DNA of 22,137 nucleotides. Origin: Ascoidea tarda (nom. inval.) (Eukaryota; Ascomycota; Saccharomycetes; Ascoideales; Ascoideaceae). The position numbers and the translations under genes were made by a program. Positions 10,640 through 20,620 of the stretch are shown piece by piece. Location: positions 8,686 to 30,822 of the forward strand of contig JAKTTS010000148.1 in the NCBI GenBank assembly GCA_030560485.1, written 5' to 3'. Each line of letters begins with the position of its first letter. Within the stretch, counting starts at the first letter, position 1. The notes below the pieces were generated by a model. That model did not search any database. It was not told the DNA's origin and saw only the letters and a list, made by a program, of their open reading frames with translations.

Positions 10640-11180
10640 CATGTACTATTCACATACTAGAAAATTTCATCAACTTTGTAAACTTCGGAAAAAAAACCAG
10701 GTTTTCAACATGTCATGTGATTGATAGCAGTATAAAATTTTTCCAATTTAAAATCATCACTATTATGTTTTATAATAAATTGTACGGGATGAAAATTAGC
10801 TTAGAATTTCTAGGATTGGTAGGATGGTTTGCTAATCTTACTTCAGAGTTATTGTCCCAATAAATAAAAAACCTAACCGTCAAAAAATATATGTTATGTA
10901 CTATCAGATTAATAAAAAAGACATTTTTCGTCGCTTAACTGAAACAACGTAATCACTTTCACAATTTATTAATAAGACATCCATCTGACTTTTGAGGTTC
11001 TATGTAACAAGCAAATCATTCATAAAAAATCATATATCCCCCATCTGATTATCCGTCAGTGAAATTCCCGGCCCAATCATTGTTGCTGAAACTAACAAAA
11101 TTAATACTGGTCGCCATTTCATAAATCATAGATCTGTCGAGTTCAAAGAAATCGCCTTGAATTGCTTTTAGGTTTTTTAT
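10640..11180 (-). pseudogene. RNase H remnant of copy C
   Basis: NNDWAGNFTD (about 11,083-11,051) is the copia RNase H opening 'DaDWAGd..DrKS'. DNNSEVRLANHPTN (about 10,856-10,815) is the 'DNQsAI.La.NP' segment. KLIFIPYN (about 10,802-10,780) matches 'KHIDIRYHf', and LVFFPKF (about 10,700-10,680) matches the closing 'DmlTKpLp..kf'. Order and spacing are right, and this fixes the 3' limit of copy C. Confidence 0.75.
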
Positions 11181-11181
11181 C

Positions 11182-11938
11182 TTAAATCGAACACTGAAAC
11201 TGTCTTGAAAATAGCGCTTTTATTCTCACAAGATCCGGCAATAAAAAGATCATCAACTTACAATCGCAAAACCCAACTGCCTTTTTTAGAGCTAAAATAA
11301 AATACTCGATGTTTTGGCATAGCTTTTTTGAACCTGATAGGAGATAAAGCATGAACAATCTTGATGTACAACCACAGCCAACATTGCCAAACCTCATAAA
11401 TTGAATGATAAGTATTTCAATTTTTTGATGTATCAGCAGCATCAGAAAAATTGTGTGGGTGTTTCATATAAATTTTTTTTTCATTGTCGCCATAATGAAT
11501 TGCGGTACTGACATTTATTTGATGTACAGCACTTTTTTTTGAAGCATCAACCGTAAAACCTAATATGACCGTTTTATATTTAATAACTGATTTGAATACT
11601 GATCATTAGTTAATACCTTCAATTTCAGGATTTATTCGGGTAGCTAATCTTCGAATTTCAAGTTGACCGATAGCACCATCTCTCATCATGAAAACGCAGC
11701 AACATCTGATATTTCTTTTTCCAGGTGGAAAGTAAATCAACATAAAAGTGTCATTATGTTTGATAGCAGCTAATTTCTTGAAAATGGTAGCCTTCGATTT
11801 TTGGCCGGCAACAGTTGATTTTTCTGTAGTAGCGGCAAAATCTGCAGTCAACAAACAAAACATACCCACCAAAGTTTGATTCTTTTTGTGCTTCATTACT
11901 ATACTATTTGATAATGTTGTCAAAAGTATCATTTTCAT
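11182..11938 (-). pseudogene. Reverse transcriptase remnant of copy C
   Basis: The 110-codon frame 11,938-11,606 ends in AIKHNDTFMLIYFPPGKRNI, followed by MRDGAIGQLEIRRLATR and EIEGIN. This is a clear match to 'l.kNnTW.Lv.lPpGkk.I..KWVFk.K.d..G.i.ryKARLVAkG..Q..GIDY'. A second frame (11,442-11,182) covers the 'LYGLKQaPR.W' area and the approach to the catalytic site. VDDLFIAGS (about 11,258-11,232) is the catalytic YVDD motif with its usual following residues. In living members this domain makes DNA from the element RNA. Confidence 0.8.
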
Positions 11939-11971
11939 TGTCGATTTTTTTATTGTTTTTTTTTTTTCATA

Positions 11972-12181
11972 TTAACCAATCAATTTGATCATGTTTTCAG
12001 CAAAAAAAGAAACGATTTGGAATTTATTCAAAGATACATTGTTTTGATAATCATTTCGTGAATTTTTAGTTTCACCAAAATTGCAAGGATTATCTGTATC
12101 AAAAATAATATTTTCATCTACAATTTTGACAACATCATTTTCGCGGTCTAAACATAAAACAAAAACCCACAAGAGGATCAA
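11972..12181 (-). pseudogene. Acidic linker between integrase and RT of copy C
   Basis: A 69-codon frame. Its first part (DRENDVVKIVDENIIFDTDN) is strongly acidic and fits the 'DVvFdE...' end of the integrase C-terminal region plus the acidic linker before RT. It is the counterpart of 7,600-7,373 in copy B. The rest has no recognisable motif. Confidence 0.5.
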
Positions 12182-12445
12182 TTAACTTTCTTACTTTAAA
12201 ACCAGTGAATCTTTTGCAAAAGCAGCACTTTTAAATACTCTAAGATGTTTGACCCCAACCAAATTTTTATCATATACGTTTATATAATATATCCTTCAAT
12301 AGTATGTATTTTCTAGAAGGTAAATAGAGTAAGTAAGCGGCATTTTAACAGTTCCATTCTAAAAAATATTAGGAACACTTCTATTGAGCAAAAAGGCTCA
12401 CGGTTTTGAAGTGATGTGGTTTTGACAGAGATCAACAAAACATTT

Positions 12446-12733
12446 TTAATAAGAATCATATGACACTATGATTTCATGCCTGATACCATTTTCAACCAAA
12501 AAGTTGCCGGATAACATATTGGCAAATTCATTATCTAGTTCTACCAGAAATTTTATATTATCCAATTCATTTGAAAAACGTTTCAATATAAATATCAGTG
12601 TTCTAATAGCCAAAGACCGATCACTAAAAAAAGAAATCAATATAAGTGGAATGTGGATTAACACCAGTGATATAATAATTGAATCCATTAGCAGCAGTCG
12701 AAAGTAAATGATCAACGACCCCATAATAAACAA
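12446..12733 (-). pseudogene. Integrase catalytic core of copy C
   Basis: Residues 49-90 of a 95-codon frame read as ILKRFSNELDNIKFLVELDN, then EFANMLSGNFLVENGIRHE. This matches the core 'fLK..s.v...f.....g..ik.lrsDNGgEf.n..f..fL.e.GIrHe', with the second catalytic Asp region at about 12,538-12,524 and the GIRHE helix at about 12,487-12,473. The first catalytic region ends the preceding frame near 12,640. The NGVAER and C-terminal parts are not clear downstream, and the distance to the linker is shorter than in copy B. Confidence 0.8.
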
Positions 12734-13022
12734 GTTGTAATATTTCAGTCGAACACCTTGTCAAAACTTTATTAATAATCTTTGTTGGATTCATTTTATG
12801 ACAGACGTCGCAGCTTTGTAAAAAATTTATTTTGACATCATAAAGTCTCAAAGTTTTGATTTCAGCTGGTGTATTCATATGAACAAGCCTATTATGAATA
12901 AACACACCAACAGTGACATTTTTTTTAATTGTAAAAGAACATTCATGAAAAACATTTAAATCTTTTTGTGCAACCATCATTTTACCAGCACGCATTTCAT
13001 GGTTACCAAATGTGAACCTCAC
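12624..13022 (-). pseudogene. gag_pre-integrase and HHCC zinc finger of copy C
   Basis: A 132-codon frame. Residues 1-40 are the gag_pre-integrase end, including RFTFGNHEM. Residues 42-75 hold an HHCC zinc finger: HNRLVHMNTPAEIKTL with His 43 and His 48 (about 12,896-12,879), then CDVC with Cys 71 and Cys 74 (about 12,812-12,801). LQLVYYGVVDHL (residues 95-106) matches 'LeLvHsDvcGPm'. The frame ends near the 'FIDD' strand of the core. The zinc finger binds element DNA ends in living relatives. Confidence 0.85.
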
Positions 13023-13127
13023 ACCATTATTGATAGCCGCAGAAATAAAAATTAAGTGTGCTCGATCTGAAGGAAATAACAGTTTTTGTTGCTTTAACCC
13101 ATTTTGAAACTGGAGAGTACAAATAGC

Positions 13128-13529
13128 CTAAAAATCATCTTTAAAATTTCCAAGGTCACAGATTTGGCTGATTATTGGTTTACCGCAATCAAACCTGATT
13201 TTGTTAATACAGATATGTTTAGAAGCACCAGAATCAAAAAAAAAAATTGATAAATGAAGAACCAGTGTGGAATTGGTATTCATGGGCTTTGTGATCCAAA
13301 AAAATTTAGATAGACCATCAGATTTTTTATCTCTCAATAGCTTAAGGTCCATACACTCAAAAGACAAATAATTGTTTACTTCACATTTATCCCATGTGGA
13401 AAAAGATTTTTTTTTTTTCATCCGTTTGTTGACATCCTCATTAACCAATCTAATAACACCATGAACTGCAATGATAGTTATTGGTTTTCCAACACTAAAC
13501 AAATCATTTTTATAATGATTATCGAACAC
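13128..13529 (-). pseudogene. Zinc-knuckle region and aspartic protease of copy C
   Basis: A 133-codon frame, the longest in the window. The catalytic motif FFFDSGASKHICINK (residues 96-110, catalytic Asp at about 13,235) is the classic copia protease 'w.lDSGAs.Hmt.....F'. A lysine-rich stretch, KRMKKKK (residues 35-41), lies where the basic tail of the gag CCHC knuckle is expected. About 105 bases separate it from the gag_pre-integrase frame, whose opening LIFISAAI can be read near 13,070-13,045. Confidence 0.85.
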
Positions 13530-13749
13530 TTTGGCATCACATAAATTAATGCAAATGGAGTCAGTGAATTGATTCGAAAATGTTATTTAATATTTGTTCT
13601 CAGAAACTGAACCGAAAAAAAAAAGGCAAGAGAGTCATTATATGTACTTCCATTGAGTACATTGGTAAAAAGATTTTTGAAAAAAATGTTGAAATCTTTT
13701 TTTTGTACTTGATCAATATACGCTATCCATTAATAGTTAAAATCTAATC

Positions 13750-14420
13750 AAGTAAAAAAGCGGTTTTAACGCCAGTACTGCCATAAATATTTTCAAGTTG
13801 TATCAATACCCCACCACTATCACAGCCGCTCTATGAGATTCCTTCTATCACATCAGGGGCGAACCCCTTAGTAACCAACCTATGGCATATAAAGTTCAAC
13901 GAAATAGTAAACTTCTTGATTTTATCATTATCACAAATGAAATTACCGGATTTAATGGGTTTTTGATATAAAGCGCCATACTGTTCAGCTTTCAGATTAA
14001 GAACCAAAAACCAAATATTCATTTTGGCAGCATCGAGCAACTTTTTTGTCTCAAGGCAGCAAAAGTTTTCAATTTTGTTGCTATTCTGTTAAAAATTGTG
14101 GATAGTAAATTAAGTAACTGACAAATTCTATGTTGATACTACAATCGTATTTATTACACTGTATAAAAAGTACAAATATTAAAAAGATATATAGAATGGA
14201 AGGCGCTGAAAATATCCGTTGTAGATTACAAGACAACAAATACTTTTATGACGGAAGGCACGCGTGTCCTGTAAGGTGTGCTAGTGCGAGGGACGACAGC
14301 TCACATTTCAACATGTTTGAAATGTTTCAACCACTGCATTCTAATTTTTTGGTTTTCGCAAAAAATAATTTGAAAGAAAACATCAAATTTCTTAAGACAG
14401 TTTTGCGGTGTTAATTATAA
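13750..14420 (-). pseudogene. gag remnant of copy C
   Basis: The 69-codon frame 14,040-13,831 carries AAKMNIWFLVLNLKAEQY, which fits 'DakAk.iIllsL..e.y..v' of the copia gag domain. Its later FICHRLVTKGFAPD fits 'f..ll..L...G..isDe'. Just beyond it, LENIYGSTGVKT and FLLD (about 13,798-13,755) fit the gag end '..ale.....lt.e.v...LldeE'. The N-terminal part (14,400-14,050) is only inferred from position. Confidence 0.55.
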
Positions 14421-16850
14421 CGTAAACAGAAATTTATTGATTCATAAAATTAACAAAATATTTTTAGGTTTTAATTGGGCTGTTAAATTTATTGCATAAT
14501 AACAGTGAAAACTGCTATTACTAACAATTTGCAAAACATGAAAAATTTTATACAGATTTTTATTGAACCTGTATATTTTTAAAGTAAATTCTGCTACTAT
14601 TTTCAAATTACCCAAAGTAGATTTTCCTGATAATATTGATGATAACCTATTTATAATTTACTCTAGGGGCTTATTGGAACCACAATTTACAATATGTTCG
14701 TATTGCAGTTAATCTGCATAGTATTAAAATTGAGATATTTTTCAAGATATTATAAAAAATAATATTAAATTCAAAACGTAGGTTGATTATTTTGATCGAT
14801 TGTTTTTACTTCAAAAAATTTTACTCAATTTTTTATTAATTATTTGAATGAAAATTAATCATTCACATTTTGAGAGTTTAGTAAAAATCAAAATTGCTAA
14901 AATAATTAAAATATATTTTTTCGATTAACAATTACAAACACCGTTGAAGTAAATGCTATTGACACGCACTGCAACACTCATTTCAGTTGCAATTGTAAAG
15001 AACTATTGTCGACCCCATAAATTATACTGAAGAACGCCCTCATATTATTTTTTTTTTTCCAATCATACATTTCCCATAACTATAAAACTAATCGAATCTA
15101 ATCAGGTCGTGAAATGGTTAATTTGCGGTTTTAATAAAAATAATTAAATGAAAAAATAAGATGGCGATGCCCTGACTATATATCATATAAAACCCAAACT
15201 AGGGAGTTAAAAATTATAGTTTGAATCAAACCATTAACAGTCGCTTTTGACGAACATCATGATCAGCACAAGCCATTACTTTTTTACATTCAAATTTTTT
15301 TGACGATATTTTTTATGGTATTAGATTTAATTTGCTTTAACTAAACTAATATTGATTATGAAAATCGTCTATTATCGTATCTAGACTAATTTCTTAATAC
15401 AATTTTAAAGCAGAACTAATAATTACTTGCTATGAAAAACCAGCTACTTAAGGTTTTGAAATATCACAACACAAAATAGATGTTCAATTGTTTATCACAC
15501 CAATTTTTATTTTAACTTGAATTATTAGAATTCATTTGATGAGCTAATTATATTCATCAAAGGACACTGCAAAAATTTTTCATTGCAGTACAATCCAACA
15601 AATATTTAAGATAAAATTTGTCTATATTTCATCATTGATAAAACCAAAAATAAAGCTCAATGGAAGATAAAAAAATACGGTTCTACACGATGGGCCAATG
15701 GCAATAACCACGTAGGGAATTTTGTGGTGAAAAATAGTTCTACACAACGAATAAATTATCTGATATTCACTTGCAATTACCAAATGTGTCACATGGTTCA
15801 TTGTATTTGTTATTGTTGATAAAAATTGTTTAAGTCACAACAGTGTGATTATAACTGATGGAATTGAACACTATTCACGACTAAAACAAAATATTTCAAC
15901 GGATACAAATCTAAAAATATTTTTCCCCACACAAAATATCTTCATATAATATTCTGTTTATTATTTTTGGGAACTGTATTTTACTTAAAAATTTTTTACA
16001 GAAGGTGATTTAGTATCCTGTTTTATATATTTATATGAAACTCGACCAATCTGTATTCAATTTGTTTGAATAATATTAAATATGTAGCCCTAAACGTTAT
16101 ATATTAATGTCAAAAAAGTTAAAACAAAATTTGATCGGTTTTTGTGTCGACAAATTAATTTGAAATCTTTTCAATAATTCAATTTTATCACTTTTGACAA
16201 AAATTGAATCGGATAGTATTTGAATCAAATAATACTATTTTATGCCCTGAATTATATTTTATATTGAAATTATGGAAGAGAAAAAAGTAAAAGGCAGGGA
16301 ATAAAAACAATTCTCAATAGATATCTAATTAAATATATAACAATGTAGCTCTTGAGGCTATATTTATATCAATTCTAAATTCTGATTTAGCATAGTTGAT
16401 AATGTCAACAAGCAAATATAGTTTTCAAATTGTAAATCGCATTTTTTTTCCGAGTAATTCCTATATCTGGATTTTAAAATATGGTATCAAGCTATAATAT
16501 CTTCGAAGTTTGAGCACAAAACAAAACACTTTCAAACAAAAATTTTTTTGTAAATATTCATTATAGATAACAATAAACGATTCTGTTAATAAAATTTAAT
16601 CTTCATTACCAAAAAATCAAAAACAAACCTTATGATATGACTAATAAAAATTTAATCGTATTTTCACATAAAACCAAAAATTTTAAAACCAGTAAAATAA
16701 TGAAAAAATTTTTGTTAAGCTGACAACATTTGCCGAAAAGTAAACTTAGCATAGCAGAAAACCTCCGCACATCTACCGAAACATAAAATGAAATGAGAGT
16801 ACATTTTTTTCTCAGATTGCTGAGCGGGGAAATGTATTGCCGTCTTTCAT
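14420..16850. other. Spacer between the 5' ends of copies C and D
   Basis: This 2.4 kb stretch has no gene that I can support. Because C (minus) and D (plus) diverge from it, both 5' terminal repeats and both untranslated leaders, plus the N-terminal part of D gag, should lie here. I could not find a repeat pair, primer-binding site or target duplication by eye. The sequence is AT-rich with scattered A and T runs. Confidence 0.4.
15178..15192 (+). promoter_or_regulatory. TATA-like element, possible old LTR promoter of copy D
   Basis: The run TATATATCATATAA stands out from its surroundings and lies about 1.7 kb upstream of the gag remnant of copy D, within the range for a 5' terminal repeat promoter plus leader. 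In such AT-rich DNA a TATA-like run is common by chance, so this is weak. Confidence 0.15.
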
Positions 16851-16889
16851 TTTTTTTATTTTTTCAATAAGTTACCAAATAATCAAACT

Positions 16890-17090
16890 TGATTGCAATG
16901 CCACTTTACAACAAAATAATAAATAATACCGAATTCTCAATTGTTTATACAAAATTGTGTCTTCATTCAATATTTTCTATAAAATAAAAACCTGATTTTG
17001 AAAGCCCGATAGATCTGCATTATATTCATTTGAACCCATTAAAATAGCCGTTGGACTTTCATGAAAATATGTCTAAATTTAAAATATTTA
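16890..17090 (+). pseudogene. gag remnant of copy D
   Basis: The stretch MPLYNKIINNTEFSIVYTKL (about 16,899-16,960) fits the gag helix 'qLy.iKm.egtsi.eyv.kl..l...L'. PDFESPIDLHYIHLNPLK (about 16,993-17,045) fits the next segment 'g..i.DediahiLLnsLP.sY..f'. Two neighbouring gag segments in order make chance less likely than for the gag scraps of A and B. Confidence 0.45.
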
Positions 17091-17749
17091 TTATATTGAG
17101 TAAAAACAATAATGGTCGCGGCGAGTTGGCAGTGGTAATATCATACTGTTTTAAAAATCTAAAACCACAATCATCGAGTTTACAAGTATAATAAGGGGAA
17201 AAAAGGTGAGTGATGCTACATCAAATAACAATACTCCATCGGCAAAGTATTATCATAACATCAACAGTTATTTAAAACCAAATTGCTTCACAATAATTGG
17301 AACACAATGGCTTCTTATATTGTCCGATCGATTTTCAATGTTTTGCGCCTAGGACCCGAAATTTTTTTTTGGCCTGTATTAGCCGCGCCTGAAAATAAGA
17401 CTTTTTATTCATGAAAAATAGCAAAGATTAATGATCATGAATATCCATTTATGATATATTTATATTGATTAGTTATTTGGTATTAACGCCAAAGCATTCA
17501 CGTTTAATATGATTTCTTTTTTTTTTTTGGAATCAAAGATAAATAACGACAAAATTTAAAATAATATTCTATTTGAGATAGCCGTAATAAAAAAATTAGC
17601 GGCATCGAATTTTAAATCATCAATTTTTTTTCTATACTTCCAAACAGGATTCCTTATACACCCATCAATTTCTGAAATTTTGGTTCAAAAAAATTACCGT
17701 TGATTTGTTTTTGCCCATCAAATGAGTCACAGCCAAAACACATTCAAAA

Positions 17750-18360
17750 AATGATTTCATTTTTGTTCCATGAACTGCATCTAAAGTTCACTCTTTATTT
17801 TCTAAATTTCTTTTAAATATTTTTTTAAATTGTACAGTAAAATAAAAAAATATATTAAAGAAAATAGTAAACAACCTAAGCTCTTAAAGGCCACACTGGA
17901 AGAAATAACCCCTTTATTTTTTAGATGATGACGAAAAATTTTGAACATAATGAATTTCTTTGCTTAATCTAAAATTATTGGTAATGCACATGGAAGTTTA
18001 ATATTGCCAATTTGGCGGGCGTCATTATTCTAAATTTTGAATGTGCAAATGGTTAGTTTTAAAAAAAAAAAATTATTATTTGTTATCGAGTATTTTCATC
18101 ACGGCGCCATCATTTTCGAAAAAATGCGCAATTGCAAGCTGCAAACATAGATGAATTTTTTTTTTTCGGAACGACTTATTTATTTTACTCGGCAAATAAA
18201 TCAACAAAATTAAATTTGTAATCCTTTTTTTTTTCAAAAATATTTTCTAGTGTCCCACAGATTTTTATTCGGAAAATGAAATTTTTGTTGTTTGGCTGGT
18301 GTTGAATGAACACGATGAATGGTCAAGAATGATTAATCAAATGCTCAAAACGATTAACTC
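17750..18360 (+). pseudogene. Protease and zinc-finger region of copy D
   Basis: TASKVHSLFSKFLL (about 17,779-17,820), after a FIFVP stretch, fits the copia protease active-site segment 'f.lDSGAskHmtg..slf', with the catalytic residue itself no longer clear. Near 18,250-18,310, SHRFLFG then CCLAGVE fit 'lWHrRfGHlnf..l..la'. Between them the gag_pre-integrase part is heavily decayed. Confidence 0.4.
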
Positions 18361-18363
18361 CCA

Positions 18364-18720
18364 TTGATGAAAATAATTATTGTTAGTATTACTACTGAAG
18401 TCAGCAAAATAAAAATCAGCACATTTATTGATTATTGTAACTCTATTCGTTTTCTTATTAAAAGACACATCAATAAAATAGCTCATAAAATTAATTTGTT
18501 ATTTTTTCTAATGAGCAAATTTTTGGGTAGATCATCAAAACCTTGTTTACTCCCCCATATACATTTAGGAATTATTTTTAAATAAACTACAGGGTAACAA
18601 ATATACTCAATGATCTGACCAAATGATATTTTTAAATACCCACAATTCATCGAGCTGATATTAAAAACTATAGAAAATTTAAAAGTAACGATGATAGTAA
18701 TTTAAAAAAAATATTGTTTT
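18364..18720 (+). pseudogene. Integrase core remnant of copy D
   Basis: The 73-codon frame 18,364-18,585 starts at the place of 'LeiiHsDicGPm' (MKIIIVSITTEVS) and runs through KISTFIDYCNSIRFLIKRH, a good match to 'kyfvTFIDDysr...vyflk.ks'. It ends with KFLGRSSKPCLLPH, which fits 'kfGr.iK.LRsDnG.E'. About 50 bases later KYPQFIELILKTIEN (about 18,634-18,680) fits 'aPyTPQqNGVaERkNRTi'. First Asp region, second Asp region and Glu region are thus all placed. Confidence 0.6.
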
Positions 18721-19149
18721 TAATTCAACTTAATTATTAATAAAAAAAACAAAATATCTGTTAATCAGTCTTGTGATAAACCCATAGGAGCTGTTGCATT
18801 TCTGGCTCATTTGAAGTTTTATTTGCTATAAAGGTATGGATGTTTTGACAAATACTATTTTAAGCCTTTACTTTATTGATCAATATGAGACCCATTGTAA
18901 AATCACACAGCAGCCAGTTAGTTAAAAAACTTTATTTGCCACCATTATGGCAACGGAATTATTATCTTTTAAAATCTTACATTTTAAAAGAGAATTTTGT
19001 GTGAGTATTTCTCTAACGTATGCTACTAATATCCAAATAAAAAAATATTTTATGTTAGTATTGGGTACTCATCATTTTATTAAGTAGGTTGTTCATTAAA
19101 AATTTGATGGCAGAGTTAACGGTATTTTTGCTTAAAATTAATTTTCATT

Positions 19150-19870
19150 TTTGTAGTGCAATTAATAACATACTGTTTTACTGCCATTGATGAGCAAAAA
19201 GAATCTGCTGATCAATCAGTGTATGAATATCCAAAATGATTGTAAAATAAATTTTTTTTTTTCCCGAGGAAATGGAGCCAGTAATAAATAATATGAACAT
19301 GGACTAAGAGATTGAATACTTTTAAGCCTCTATTTCGGCAGATCTTAATAAGGCGAGGTTCCTGTTTGCTCAAACAAAAATGACATCCGACATTTAAATT
19401 TTTATTTTTATTGAATTGTCCAGCGGCATCAAAATTTAATATCTATGGTTGATGATCATTTGATGAGCTAATATTTCAGCAAAATTGTGATTTTTCCTTA
19501 TATTATATTGAAATTTATAACCCATAAATCAATTTCAAATTTAAAAAAATGGTATTTCTAAAAATGAAACTATTAAGAAATGGAAAATAAAAATAAACAT
19601 TATTAGCTGATATAATTGAATTGAACTTAGCGGTTCTTTGTGATTAAAAAATACGATATATTTCAAATTAATTAACATTTTCAATTGATACACAGAATTT
19701 TTCGGACAAATATTTTATTCATGCTTTGATCTGAAATAATCTTTATTATTGGTGTGGCTTTGATTTTCAGATATTCTGCTTTTTAAGCACGTTTTCGAGA
19801 ACTGTAATTCAAAGCTGATTTTAGCAAGCCAATCAATTAAATATTATTATATGGTTTTTCAAAATATTCG
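19150..19870 (+). pseudogene. Reverse transcriptase remnant of copy D
   Basis: TAIDEQKESADQS (about 19,180-19,220) fits 'ai.eEieSl..N.tW'. ASISADLNKARFLFAQTK (19,326-19,379) is a good match to 'adGsi.ryKARlvAqGftQ'. FSDILLFKHVFENCNSKLIL, followed by YYYMVFQNIRIIT (about 19,763-19,872), fits 'fd.fLlk.GFe.c.sD.clf......yyymvlYVDDiiit', putting the old catalytic site near 19,860. Three pieces are in correct order and spacing. Confidence 0.55.
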
Positions 19871-20289
19871 AATAATTACGTTGAAATCTACTGTGGTTTT
19901 ACAATTATAATTTGGAAAAATAAAATTTATCTGAAAGTCGGTTTTTTGACATCAATGCAGGTAATTGATGTTTTTGTTTTATTTTTGCTATCACCAAATA
20001 ATTTAAAGTTAACGCGTTTAACAGTTTTTGAAATTATGATTAGCCAAAACGAATACCAATAGTCTAATCAATGGTTTATGGTTCAGCATTCTGATTGATG
20101 GTTCATTTGCAGTTCATGCAGTACTATGTTATGTTTTGTGTTACATACTTTTTGCATCATATCACTGCATTGCCACGGTGTCATTGATTTAATGGCGTGC
20201 TCATCATTTGCTATAGTGTGATATCAAGGCTGAAATATTTAGTTTTGCCACATTAAGTGTGAAAAATCATCATACATGACAGCCTAAAG

Positions 20290-20620
20290 CATTTTTTGAC
20301 GACAGCAGCATAAATAAAGTACATTTAAAATTTTCATTATCGCTTTAATTTTCAATATGATTTTAACTTTCAATATCATCAGATGAAAAAATTAGAGATT
20401 GGATAATATCTAGTACTAACTTATCAGGGATCTTAGTTGTCGAACAGTGAGCCTGATCTATGATATGATCTTGTGGCAGCATGTCGATTTTAAAAATTGA
20501 CCCATCAAATAGGCTCAAATTGTTCTAAAATTGATGCGGCTGGTAGACAAGCAATATAATAATTAAAAAAAGAATATCTGCGAAACATATAGTGACAAAT
20601 TATACTGTACTCGTCGCAAT
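20290..20620 (+). pseudogene. RNase H remnant of copy D
   Basis: Weak pieces in order are FFDDSSINK (about 20,294-20,320) where 'DaDWAsd.vDRKS' belongs, LSISSDEKIRD (about 20,367-20,400) where 'alSStEAEYia' belongs, and CGSMSILKIDPSNRLK (about 20,474-20,520) where 'CDNqSAikia.NP..h.r.K' belongs. Only the order and spacing make this believable. Confidence 0.35.

Larger units (their letters stand above)
10618..14420 (-). mobile_element. Copy C: best-preserved broken Ty1/copia retrotransposon
   Basis: A fossil Ty1/copia element on the minus strand and the firmest call in the window. Gag (about 14,400-13,750), a zinc-knuckle-like basic stretch and aspartic protease (13,529-13,128), HHCC zinc finger (13,022-12,624), integrase core (12,733-12,446), acidic linker (12,181-11,972), reverse transcriptase (11,938-11,182) and RNase H (about 11,180-10,640) follow in the copia order, with integrase before RT, which separates copia from gypsy elements. 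It is broken many times, though several domains keep open frames of 70-133 codons, so it is probably the youngest of the five. No terminal repeats were found. It is divergent from copy D and head to tail with copy B. Confidence 0.88.
16850..20620 (+). mobile_element. Copy D: old broken Ty1/copia retrotransposon
   Basis: A fossil Ty1/copia element on the plus strand. Parts in order are gag (about 16,890-17,090), protease (about 17,750-17,820), integrase zinc-finger area and core (about 18,250-18,720), reverse transcriptase (about 19,150-19,870) and RNase H (about 20,290-20,610). The spacing between parts is close to that expected for the family. It is broken many times and dead. No terminal repeats were recognised. 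It diverges from copy C and is followed on the same strand by copy E. Confidence 0.6.

Noticed and set aside
10618-10863. Plus-strand 81-codon open frame
   Set aside because: It is antisense to the RNase H remnant of copy C, whose DNNSEVRLAN and KLIFIPY motifs read clearly on the minus strand.
12468-12707. Plus-strand 79-codon open frame
   Set aside because: It is the opposite strand of the integrase core of copy C, which is unmistakable on the minus strand.
14130-14414. Plus-strand 94-codon frame with several Cys and His, considered as a FLYWCH-type zinc finger
   Set aside because: Cys/His spacing and the key aromatic residues do not fit, and it overlaps the expected gag start of copy C on the other strand.
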